Below are positions 29,094-36,435 of a DNA stretch of 64,000 nt, piece after piece (positions within the stretch are counted from its first letter, which is position 1; every line of letters begins with the position of its first letter). The notes under the pieces are model-generated. The model was given only the letters and a program-made list of their open reading frames with translations. It ran no database searches and was not told the origin of the DNA. The DNA comes from Pseudomonadales bacterium (GTDB taxonomy: Bacteria; Pseudomonadota; Gammaproteobacteria; Pseudomonadales; Pseudohongiellaceae). The DNA is taken from positions 86,846 through 150,845 of the forward strand of contig JAJEGU010000041.1 in NCBI GenBank assembly GCA_022819645.1. Direction: 5' to 3'. The position numbers and the translations under genes are program-made.

Positions 29094-30392
29094 ATGAACA
29101 GGGCAGGGGAAATGATCGAACTGTTCCGTTCCGCGGCGGCCTATATCAATGCCCACCGCGGCGGCACTTTCGTCATCCTGCTCCACGGCGAGGCGCTGGC
29201 CGGGGACAATCTGCCCAATATCGTCTTCGACCTGAGCCTGCTGCACAGCCTTGGGGTGCGCATGGCCGTGGTGCATGGTCTGGAGGCCGGCGCTGCGGAA
29301 CCCGCTCCCGGAGAGCAGGCCCGGGCGCTTGACGAGGCGGCGATGGGGCGGATTCGGCAACAGGCAGGCGGGCTTGGCGTGGCGATAGAGGCGATGTTTT
29401 CCCAGGGCACGAGCAAATCCCCCCTGCATGGCGCCGATATCCCGGTGCGCCGGGGTAATTTTGTCGCGGCAAGACCCGCCGGCGTGGTGGGAGGGGTTGA
29501 TCTGCAATACGCGGGGAAGGTCAGAAAAATCGACGCGGCGGCCATCCGCGAAGAACTGGCCCGGGGCAAGATCGTGCTGCTGCCGAGCCTTGGTTATTCG
29601 ATTACCGGAGAGGTCTTCGCCCTGGCGCCTGGCGAGCTGGCCACGGAAACCGCCGCCGCCCTGGAAGCCGACAAGCTCATCCTGTTCGTCCCCGGCGATG
29701 GCGCAAGCAATGCCGATGGCGCCGTGCTGCCCAACCTGAGCCTTGCCGAGGGCGAAGCCTGCAGGGACCGGCTGCTGGCCCGCAGCGATGCTGATTCCCG
29801 CTGCGCCGGCCTTGCCCTGCAGGCGGCCCTGCGGGCCTGCCGGGGGGGAGTCCACCGTTGCCATCTGATCAGTTGCCGCCGGAACGGCGCGTTATTGGAG
29901 GAATTGTTCACCCGGGAGGGCAGCGGCAGCCTGCTCAGCCGCGACGAACCGCATCTGTTGCGCCCGGCGCAGTTATCCGATGTGCCTGGCATCCTGCAAC
30001 TCATCGCCCCGCTCGAAGCCGACGGTTCCCTGGTGCGCCGTTCCCGGGAATTGCTTGAAAATGAAATCGGCAATTTCAGCATCATCGAATGGGAAGACAC
30101 CCTCGTGGCCTGCGCCGCGCTGTATCCGGTGGATGACCGCCACGGCGAGATCGCCTGCATCGCCATCGACCCGGCGCACCGCAACAATGGTCTCGGCGAA
30201 CGCCTGCTCGCCAGCCTCGAAGCCGAGGCCCGCGGCAAAGGCATGGACACCCTGCTCGCCCTGACCACCCGCGCCGAACACTGGTTCCAGCGCCACGGTT
30301 TCGAGGAAAGCCGGGTGCGGGACCTGCCTGCCAACCGCCGCGAGTTCTATAACTTCCAGCGCAATTCCAAGGTGCTACGGAAGGCTTTGTGA
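29094..30392 (+). CDS. argA: N-acetylglutamate synthase
   Basis: 432 residues: an amino-acid-kinase-like domain (about 1-285, with VILLHGEALAGDNLPNIVFD) fused to a GNAT domain (about 290-432, with IACIAIDPAHRNNGLGERLL). This is the classical ArgA layout with arginine feedback through the kinase-like part. It starts arginine synthesis. It converges on hipA with 12 nt between the stops. Confidence 0.94.
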   Translation: MNRAGEMIELFRSAAAYINAHRGGTFVILLHGEALAGDNLPNIVFDLSLLHSLGVRMAVVHGLEAGAAEPAPGEQARALDEAAMGRIRQQAGGLGVAIEAMFSQGTSKSPLHGADIPVRRGNFVAARPAGVVGGVDLQYAGKVRKIDAAAIREELARGKIVLLPSLGYSITGEVFALAPGELATETAAALEADKLILFVPGDGASNADGAVLPNLSLAEGEACRDRLLARSDADSRCAGLALQAALRACRGGVHRCHLISCRRNGALLEELFTREGSGSLLSRDEPHLLRPAQLSDVPGILQLIAPLEADGSLVRRSRELLENEIGNFSIIEWEDTLVACAALYPVDDRHGEIACIAIDPAHRNNGLGERLLASLEAEARGKGMDTLLALTTRAEHWFQRHGFEESRVRDLPANRREFYNFQRNSKVLRKAL

Positions 30393-30404
30393 AGCTGGGC
30401 CCGC

Positions 30405-31712
30405 TCAGCCGTCGAACTGTGGGCGTAGCGAGTTCAACTCTTCCGGGAATTGTTTCTCCAATCCTTCAAAGGCCAGGTCATTCAGAAATTGTCGACGCCA
30501 TAGCAGTCTCCGGTCCGCATCGCCAAGCTGCGCTTCATCGCAGGCCCCATGCCACATTTCGGCGATGACTGTTACTTGGTTTCGCATGATCGACAGGGCT
30601 TTTTCTTCGGAGATCAGGAACTTGCTTGCCGCTGCGAGGCAGAGCAGCAGTTGGCTGCGCCGTTCCCGATTGTGGACCAGCATTGCCTGGGAAGCTTCGC
30701 GTCCGGTTCTTGATTGCGGGCAAATGTCATAAGCCGGCGTCATTGTGAGGCTGTCGCCATTCCAGAATGCCGCGTGATTCCGAGCGTGATCATCTGTATT
30801 GCCCACGAGTATATTGAACGTCATCCGCGAAAACAGTTCCCTCAGCGTTTCGGTTGGCTCGGTGAAGCGCCCCCGGATAATGTCCGCAAGTTCTTCATAG
30901 GAAGCGTAGGCGGCGAACATCGCGTTCAAGCCGAAAAGTGTGAGTGCGGAGACCATTGCGCGGCGGGTCCAGCCAGCGTCCGTCAGTTTGCGGTCAAAGC
31001 GCTGGATGAGTAGTACATCTTTCCCCATTGCCTTGCAAAGCTTGACCGGCGCCACGCTGAGCCCCGCCAGACTCGCTAGACGCATGGCGATATACTCGGC
31101 TTTCAGCACGCTGCAGGTATCGGACGAGGAGGAGAATTTCGCGACGTACTTGTATTCGCCGTCCTGAATCAACGCCTTGGGCCTTGCCCCTCCGATTGCC
31201 GTTCCATGCTGCAGGGCCTCGGCCAGGTCAAGCGACAGCGGGAGCCCCCGGTCGACGCGGTCAGCTGATTCAAGTAATCGGTCGAGTGTTTCGTTTTCGG
31301 CAGCGCGGGGAACGTATTCCTGTGAAGATTTCTGGAAGTCAAGCGCTCCAATTCGATCCGAGCCAGACTTGAGCATAAAGGTAAGCTCATCAAGGTCGTC
31401 GATTATGCCCGCGCCGGTGCGGTCGCCTCCAAGTCGGTGGGCGATCACCCGGCGACCCCAGGCATCCGGTGAGGCGTCTCGCAGAGAATTGGCAATGTCA
31501 AGAGGTGGTTCGGGTGCGAAGGATCCACGACCCAGGGGAAGTTCGGGCGCATAAATAGGGATTGCGTTCTTACGGGCCAGGTAAGAACGGCCATAGGTGA
31601 ACTCGAAGTGATCGCTTTCTGCACGGATACGGCCCGCAACCACCGGTTCGGTTTGTTCAGGTAGCCAAATCCAGACGTAAGCTTCGCCAGGGTGAGTTGA
31701 GTTAGAAGTCAT
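30405..31712 (-). CDS. hipA: HipA-family kinase toxin
   Basis: 435 residues. The N-terminal barrel-like subdomain has FTYGRSYLARKNAIPIYAPELPL. The kinase part carries GGARPKALI (nucleotide loop), FNILVGNTDDHARNHAAF (catalytic Asp/Asn loop) and MTPAYDICP (metal-binding Asp). HipA phosphorylates glutamyl-tRNA synthetase or other aminoacyl-tRNA synthetases to halt growth. It overlaps hipB by 11 nt, and its base composition is somewhat less GC-rich than its neighbours, consistent with an acquired module. Confidence 0.9.
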   Translation of the reverse strand: MTSNSTHPGEAYVWIWLPEQTEPVVAGRIRAESDHFEFTYGRSYLARKNAIPIYAPELPLGRGSFAPEPPLDIANSLRDASPDAWGRRVIAHRLGGDRTGAGIIDDLDELTFMLKSGSDRIGALDFQKSSQEYVPRAAENETLDRLLESADRVDRGLPLSLDLAEALQHGTAIGGARPKALIQDGEYKYVAKFSSSSDTCSVLKAEYIAMRLASLAGLSVAPVKLCKAMGKDVLLIQRFDRKLTDAGWTRRAMVSALTLFGLNAMFAAYASYEELADIIRGRFTEPTETLRELFSRMTFNILVGNTDDHARNHAAFWNGDSLTMTPAYDICPQSRTGREASQAMLVHNRERRSQLLLCLAAASKFLISEEKALSIMRNQVTVIAEMWHGACDEAQLGDADRRLLWRRQFLNDLAFEGLEKQFPEELNSLRPQFDG

Positions 31713-32037
31713 CGTTAACCTCGTGTCGTGGTTTCCGAATTGAACCGGGCATCAGGGTGAGTTTGTCATCGATCAGCAACAACTGCGGGGCCAGGGACGT
31801 CGCTTCCGGAGCGAACAGGCTGACACCCGCAAGCGTGGCGGTTTCCAGCACCAGACCGATCGCCACCGATGGATTTCCCTTTTCGATGAGTTGCAATGTG
31901 CTCCGGGCTATACCGACCCGGGCAGCGAGATCGTGTTCGGACATACGCCGCCGTTTTCGGGCAAGCCTGATCTGCTTTCCCAGCAGAAGCAGCGCTTCCC
32001 GAGTCAGGCGCGAATAGGCGCGCAATGTAGTTTTCAT
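31702..32037 (-). CDS. hipB: HipB-like antitoxin, XRE helix-turn-helix
   Basis: 111 residues. The helix-turn-helix is LGKQIRLARKRRRMSEHDLAARVG followed by ARSTLQLIEKGNPSVAIGLV. It precedes hipA and overlaps it, the usual antitoxin-first order. The 19-bp inverted repeat directly upstream (32048-32095) is its likely operator. Confidence 0.88.
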   Translation of the reverse strand: MKTTLRAYSRLTREALLLLGKQIRLARKRRRMSEHDLAARVGIARSTLQLIEKGNPSVAIGLVLETATLAGVSLFAPEATSLAPQLLLIDDKLTLMPGSIRKPRHEVNDDF

Positions 32038-32047
32038 AATTATTTAA

Positions 32048-32096
32048 TGACCGAAATAAAAGTCATAAAGATACATATGACTGGAATATCGGTCAA
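32048..32096 (-). promoter_or_regulatory. hipBA promoter and operator
   Basis: Arms TGACCGAAATAAAAGTCAT (32048-32066) and ATGACTGGAATATCGGTCA (32077-32095) are inverted repeats agreeing at 15 of 19 positions. On the minus strand TTGACC (-35) and TATCTT (-10) are 17 bp apart inside the same segment, so antitoxin binding would cover the promoter. Confidence 0.75.
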
Positions 32097-32168
32097 TAAC
32101 TGATTGTCAGAATTTTGACCTGTGAATTGCCTCAAGGCGGGAAGCGTAAAAATGCCTCCAAACCATGA

Positions 32169-32230
32169 GGGAAGCTCTGATCCAGTCAGAGCTTCCCTGC
32201 GGCACATGGAAGTGCCACCGAATTCGATGG
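32169..32230. repeat. Four-hairpin repeat, copy B (module 1 and half of module 2)
   Basis: Module 1 (GGGAAGCTCTGA/TCAGAGCTTCCC) is followed by TGCGGCACATGGAAGTGC and GAATTCGATGG. It breaks off in the middle of module 2 and continues directly into an AAGCG-type repeat. Confidence 0.85.
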
Positions 32231-32304
32231 GTGAAGACAAGCGTTTTCGAAGCGCAGCTTCGAGCGCGGCCGGAACGGCGCAGGGTTATGCTCTGCGACT
32301 GGAG
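32228..32304 (+). repeat. AAGCG-type hairpin repeat fused to copy B and to the folA 3' end
   Basis: GACAAGCGTTTTCGAAGCGC, then CAGCTTCGAGCGCGG, and GTTATGCTCTGCGACTGGAG, match the 18432 and 47264 copies. On the minus strand the folA stop codon lies inside it. Confidence 0.75.
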
Positions 32305-32828
32305 GGAAATACCTGGGCATTTTGTTTCCGGCGGGCCAGGCAACAGATACTGTAATCGTAAGGATTCTCGGTGTCGCTGCCGAAGTCCCGCCGGGAAATC
32401 TCTTTCCATTCTGTCTCGATGAATCCTTCGAGCCGGGTGTCGCCGGCGATGTTGGCGTGGATTCTGGTGAGGTGGAACCGGTTCGCCCGGGGCAGGGCCA
32501 GGCGGTACAACTCGGCGCCGCCGATGACGAAAGCCTGTTCGGCGCCGTCAATGGCGGCGATGCTTTCCGCAAGACGCAGGGCGGCTTCCAGGGAGTCCTG
32601 CACCCGCACGCCTTCGGCTTCGTAGTCCGCCCGCCGGCTGACAACGATATTGCTGCGCCCCGGCAAGGGCCTGCCGATGGACTCGAAAGTCTTGCGGCCC
32701 ATGATGATGCTGTGCCCCATGGTGGTGCGGCGGAAGTGGCGCAGATCCTCCGGCAGGCGCCAGGGCAGGGCGTTGTTGTTGCCGATGATGCCATTGCGCG
32801 CCATGGCGCAGATCAGGGCAAGTTGCAT
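32286..32828 (-). CDS. folA: Dihydrofolate reductase
   Basis: Start at ATG 32828 (MQLALICAMARNGIIG), 180 residues; the track start lies inside thyA. NNNALPWRLPEDLRHFR (substrate Asp/Glu region), SIIMGRKTFESIGRPLPGR and FVIGGAELYRLALP are typical. The normal DHFR end is reached near YDYSICCLARRK. The last 9 or so residues (QVFPSSRRA) and the stop codon come from the AAGCG-type repeat, so the 3' end was remodelled by repeat insertion. It forms an operon with thyA and lgt. Confidence 0.94.
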   Translation of the reverse strand: MQLALICAMARNGIIGNNNALPWRLPEDLRHFRRTTMGHSIIMGRKTFESIGRPLPGRSNIVVSRRADYEAEGVRVQDSLEAALRLAESIAAIDGAEQAFVIGGAELYRLALPRANRFHLTRIHANIAGDTRLEGFIETEWKEISRRDFGSDTENPYDYSICCLARRKQNAQVFPSSRRA

Positions 32829-32832
32829 TCGA

Positions 32833-33684
32833 CTACACCGAGAAAGGATAGGCAATCGGCGGGTGGTGCCGGTAGCCTTCCACGCTGAAATCATCCAGGC
32901 TTGCCCGGCTTTCCAGGTCTTCCAGCGTGCGAATGTCGGGATGGATATGCAGGCGCGGCGGGGGATACGGCTCCCGGGAAAGCTGCACATCCCGCAGCAG
33001 TTCGAGCTGGTCTTCGTAGATATGGGCATTGACGATCTTGTGCCAGGCCCGGGCGGGGCGCTTGCCGGTGATTCGCGCCATCAGGGCGAGCAGGGCGAAG
33101 ACCTGCACCTGATTGAAATTGAGCCCGAGAGGCACATCGCAGGAGCGCTGGTAGCTCGTCAGGTACAACTCATCGCCAAGCAGGGAGAAGGTGTGTGAAT
33201 ACATGCATGGGCGCAGGCAGCCGAGATGCAGTTCGCCAGGGTTGTAGAAGGTGAGAATCTCGCCCCGGTCATCAATCCCGGCGGCAAGATGCTCGACGAT
33301 GCGGCGCAACTGGTCCACGCTGCCGCCGTCGGGCCGGCGCCAGCGTCGGCCCTGAACGCCATAGACCCGGCCCATGTCGTCCTCGCCCTTGCGCGCGGGA
33401 TTTTCCAGCCAGTCGCGATTCTCGTTGGCGTTGGCGTCCCAGGTCTTCGTACCCAGCGCCCGGAAATCCGCGGCATTGTCGTAGCCGCGCAGATAGCCGA
33501 GCAATTCGGCGATGGCGGCTTTCCAGTAGCTCTTGCGGGTGGTGATCAGCGGGAATTCATTCGCCGCCACATCGTATTCGAGGTCGGCGTTGATCAGTGT
33601 CAGGCAGCGTTTGCCCGTGCGGGCATTGGTGACCCATTCACCTTCATTGATGATCCGGCGGCAGAGGTCGAGATACTGCCGCAT
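32833..33684 (-). CDS. thyA: Thymidylate synthase
   Basis: The start at 33684 overlaps the lgt stop by one base, giving 283 residues. The block with the catalytic Cys reads [14 protein letters not shown], a known variant of the LPPCHxxxQF motif of E. coli. [20 protein letters not shown] binds the nucleotide, and [14 protein letters not shown] follows. It methylates dUMP and needs FolA, encoded 4 nt downstream, to regenerate tetrahydrofolate. Confidence 0.95.
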   Translation of the reverse strand: MRQYLDLCRRIINEGEWVTNARTGKRCLTLINADLEYDVAANEFPLITTRKSYWKAAIAELLGYLRGYDNAADFRALGTKTWDANANENRDWLENPARKGEDDMGRVYGVQGRRWRRPDGGSVDQLRRIVEHLAAGIDDRGEILTFYNPGELHLGCLRPCMYSHTFSLLGDELYLTSYQRSCDVPLGLNFNQVQVFALLALMARITGKRPARAWHKIVNAHIYEDQLELLRDVQLSREPYPPPRLHIHPDIRTLEDLESRASLDDFSVEGYRHHPPIAYPFSV

Positions 33685-34478
33685 CAGCCGCTTACCGCTT
33701 CCCGCACCGGCCGGGACCGCGCCAGCCACAGCAGCAACAGGCCGAACGCGAGCATGGGAATGCACAGCACCTGGCCCATGGTGAGCCAGTCGAAGGCGAT
33801 AAAGCCGATATGGGCGTCGGGTTCCCGGGCGAATTCCACCATAAAGCGGAAGCCGCCATAGCCGAGCAGAAACATGCCGGATACCGCGTATTTCGGTCGC
33901 GGTCGCGACGAGAACCACCACAGCAGCGCAAACAGCGCAAGCCCTTCCAGCGCCATCTGGTAAAGCTGGGAAGGATGCCGGGCGAGCCCGTCCACATGCG
34001 GGAACACCATGCCCCAGGGCAAGTCCGTGGGCCGCCCCCAGAGCTCGCCGCCGATGAAATTGCCCAGCCTGCCCGCGGCAAGCCCCAGCGGCACCGCCGG
34101 GGCGACGAAATCGGTCACCGTGAAAAAATCCCGGTCGATCTTGCGGCCATACAGCCAACTCGCCAGCAATACGCCGAGCAGCCCGCCGTGAAAGGACATG
34201 CCGCCTTCCCAGACCCGGAAAAGCCATAGCGGGTCGGCCGCGAAGCGGTCGAAATTGTAGAACAACACCGATCCCACGCGCCCGCCGAGCACCGCCCCAA
34301 GCGCGCACCAGAACACCAGATCGGAAACCTGCTCCGCGCTCCAGCCCACGCGCCTGGCCCGCCGGTTGCCAAGAAACCACGCGGCGCCGAACCCGACGAT
34401 ATACATCAGCCCATACCAGTGAATACTGACCGGCCCGATGGACAGGGCGACAGGATCAATCTGCGGAAAAGTCAGCAT
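33684..34478 (-). CDS. lgt: Prolipoprotein diacylglyceryl transferase
   Basis: Start ATG 34478 ([15 protein letters not shown]); the track's 34484 start is a TTG two codons earlier. About 264 residues with 7 membrane helices. [24 protein letters not shown], and the Lgt signature [20 protein letters not shown] are present, as is [12 protein letters not shown]. First enzyme of lipoprotein modification in the inner membrane. lgt-thyA-folA is a conserved gammaproteobacterial set. Confidence 0.95.
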   Translation of the reverse strand: MLTFPQIDPVALSIGPVSIHWYGLMYIVGFGAAWFLGNRRARRVGWSAEQVSDLVFWCALGAVLGGRVGSVLFYNFDRFAADPLWLFRVWEGGMSFHGGLLGVLLASWLYGRKIDRDFFTVTDFVAPAVPLGLAAGRLGNFIGGELWGRPTDLPWGMVFPHVDGLARHPSQLYQMALEGLALFALLWWFSSRPRPKYAVSGMFLLGYGGFRFMVEFAREPDAHIGFIAFDWLTMGQVLCIPMLAFGLLLLWLARSRPVREAVSG

Positions 34479-34823
34479 CGGCAAGCTGGCCCCAAGGTCT
34501 CAAAAAAGCTCTCGAAAGCGGTCAAAAATCCCACAGCGATGGTAACACCCGGCCGTCGGCCCCTGCCATTGCAAGTTGGCTTGAACAATCGAATCAAGTA
34601 CCGGAAGTACCTTGGGCGCATGCTATTATTTCCGCCGAGACTCCTCCACGCAAAAGCTCCAGACTCTCATCATCCCCGCTCCGGTTGTTCCGTCCGGGCA
34701 GCGGAGTGGAGCCGCCTTTGCTGGCTGGCCGGGCTACGCCATTACAGGAACTCAAGCTGCTCCTCTCCAACGCGACGGAAATCGGCAATCTGCTTCAGAG
34801 GTTGCGACCAGACGAGCTTGGCG
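34479..34823. other. Gene-free interval, nothing recognised
   Basis: About 345 nt between lgt and the OsmC gene. The small ORFs here (for example 34594-34788 on the minus strand) match no family known to me and overlap other frames. No repeat of the families listed here and no tRNA-like fold was seen. It may hold the lgt promoter. Confidence 0.4.
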
Positions 34824-35447
34824 TCAAGGCGCCGCTGCTGGGCGAGGCGCAACTGCGCTGCGCGAGTCGATTTCCTTCCCATTGTGGATCAGGCGGGTGG
34901 ACCAGGGGATGGGGTTGCGGAGGGCGTGGTGGGCCATGCAGGCGCCTTCGGCTTCTTCGAGGAGGGCGTGGATTTTTTCGCTCGGCTCGGGGCTTTCGAT
35001 GATGACGTGGGTTTCAACCATTTCGCAGGCGCCCCGGGTGCGGTGGCCGAGTTCGCGCATGGTGCCGAGATTGGTCATGAAGCGAATTCGCTGTTCGAGA
35101 CGCATGGAGGTCACTTCGATTCTGCGCGTATTGAGGATGTCGGTCATGTGGGTCATCAGGCAGAAGCCGATTCCGGCGGCGAAGAAGGCGAGCGGTGGCG
35201 GGGCGCGGTCGTCGCCGACGGGTGGTTGTTCGTCGCAGTAGAGCGTGACCGGGCTGAAGCCGGGGATATTGACCTGGACCGTGCCCGTCTTCTGTTGCTT
35301 GCCATGGGCCTCGGCCACGAGGTTTACCTCGAAATGCAGCGGCTCCGGCGGTCGGGATTTGCGGAACGGTCCCGGCTCGAATTGTTCGGGGGACGGCGCC
35401 ATCTTTGCCTGTTCGCCGACCTGGTAGTGTTCGTCATGGAATTTCAT
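34824..35447 (-). CDS. OsmC/Ohr-family protein
   Basis: 207 residues. The OsmC fold is seen in PPLAFFAAGIGFCLMTHM (first conserved Cys, after the Glu/Gly block) and EGACMAHHALRNPIP (second conserved Cys). Members reduce organic or fatty-acid peroxides with a thiol pair. This one carries a longer N-terminus (about 60 residues, EQFEPGPFRKSRP) of unknown use, so the exact subfamily is uncertain. Divergent from the NRDE gene with 27 nt between starts. Confidence 0.75.
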   Translation of the reverse strand: MKFHDEHYQVGEQAKMAPSPEQFEPGPFRKSRPPEPLHFEVNLVAEAHGKQQKTGTVQVNIPGFSPVTLYCDEQPPVGDDRAPPPLAFFAAGIGFCLMTHMTDILNTRRIEVTSMRLEQRIRFMTNLGTMRELGHRTRGACEMVETHVIIESPEPSEKIHALLEEAEGACMAHHALRNPIPWSTRLIHNGKEIDSRSAVAPRPAAAP

Positions 35448-35474
35448 GCTGCGGTTCCTTTAGTATTGCCACCC

Positions 35475-36299
35475 ATGTGCCTGATCATTATTGCCCATCG
35501 CATGTCGCCGGACTACCCGCTCGTGCTGGCGGCCAATCGCGACGAGTTCTTTTCCCGGCCCACGAAGCAGGCCCATGAGTGGCCTGATGCGGCGATTATC
35601 GCCGGCAGGGACCTGCGCGCCGGGGGAACCTGGCTGGGGGTTGGCCGGGGAGGGCGCTTCGCCGCGGTAACCAATATCCGGGAACCCGATGGAAATGGGG
35701 CGGGCAAGCGCTCCCGGGGCGAATTGCCGCTTGGATTTCTGTTCGGCGACGAGACACCCGAAGAGTATCTTGCGGGGCGTTCGGCTGTCTTTGGGGAATA
35801 CGCCGGATTCAATCTGCTGGTGGGCGATGTGGATTCGGTTTGCCATGCCAGCAATCGCTCGCCGGGGATTCACACACTCGAACGGGGAATTTACGGCCTT
35901 TCCAACGGCGCGCCCGACTCGAACTGGCCCAAGGTGCTGCGCGGAAAAGACAAGATGGCGGAAATTTTTTCCGGCGATGCCGCAATAGACGCTGACGCGC
36001 TTATCGCCCGGATGCGCGACGAGCGGCGGGCGGGAGAGTCCGAGCTGCCGGAAACCGGGATTCCGGATACGCAGGAAAAGTGGCTGTCCTCCATGTTCAT
36101 CCCCGCGGGAGAAGGAAACTACGGCACTCGCTGCATCAGCGCATTCATCCGCCGGGGCGATGGCGCCTGTGAGTTTAGCGAGCAGAATTTCTCCGCCAAT
36201 GCCGAATGCGCCGGTCGCCATGACTTTGCATTTTCCTTGCCGCGGTTCGCGGCCTCCTCTGCCCTGAAAGGGACAAGCACTCTTTCCGCAGTCGGCTGA
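35475..36299 (+). CDS. NRDE family protein (TANGO2-like)
   Basis: Start at ATG 35475 (MCLIIIAHRMSPDYPLVLA), 274 residues; the track ORF's 352 upstream codons are read-through of other strands. The name-giving AANRDEFFSRP, GTWLGVGRGGRFAAVTNIRE and the N-terminal Cys are present. Function is uncertain; homologues are tied to heme and lipid handling. The stop TGA lies in the first bases of four-hairpin repeat copy C, so the last few codons may have been altered by the repeat. Confidence 0.88.
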   Translation: MCLIIIAHRMSPDYPLVLAANRDEFFSRPTKQAHEWPDAAIIAGRDLRAGGTWLGVGRGGRFAAVTNIREPDGNGAGKRSRGELPLGFLFGDETPEEYLAGRSAVFGEYAGFNLLVGDVDSVCHASNRSPGIHTLERGIYGLSNGAPDSNWPKVLRGKDKMAEIFSGDAAIDADALIARMRDERRAGESELPETGIPDTQEKWLSSMFIPAGEGNYGTRCISAFIRRGDGACEFSEQNFSANAECAGRHDFAFSLPRFAASSALKGTSTLSAVG

Positions 36300-36435
36300 T
36301 CAGAGCTTCCCTGCGGCACATGGAAGTGCCGCCGAATTCGATGGCGTAAGCCATTGAATTCGTAAGCAAAACAAAACCACGCTTTTGTTTTGCGATAATG
36401 AAAAATTCCAAGGAGGGAATTTTTCAGAGAATACC
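36295..36435. repeat. Four-hairpin repeat, copy C (end of module 1, modules 2-4)
   Basis: Begins in CTGATCAGAGCTTCCC, then module 2 (GAATTCGATGGC/GCCATTGAATTC), module 3 (GCAAAACAAAA/TTTTGTTTTGC) and a variant module 4 (GAAAAATTCC/GGAATTTTTC with a compensated base pair), ending GAGAATACC. It fills the whole gap between the convergent TANGO2 and ptsP stop codons and overlaps the TANGO2 stop. Confidence 0.9.

Noticed and set aside
34594-34788. Small ORF in the lgt-OsmC interval
   Set aside because: No family pattern, no ribosome-binding site and atypical composition; overlapping frames are equally open.
34419-35474. In-frame upstream extension of the TANGO2 ORF
   Set aside because: Runs antisense through lgt and OsmC; the NRDE protein start MCLIIIAHR at 35475 is clear.
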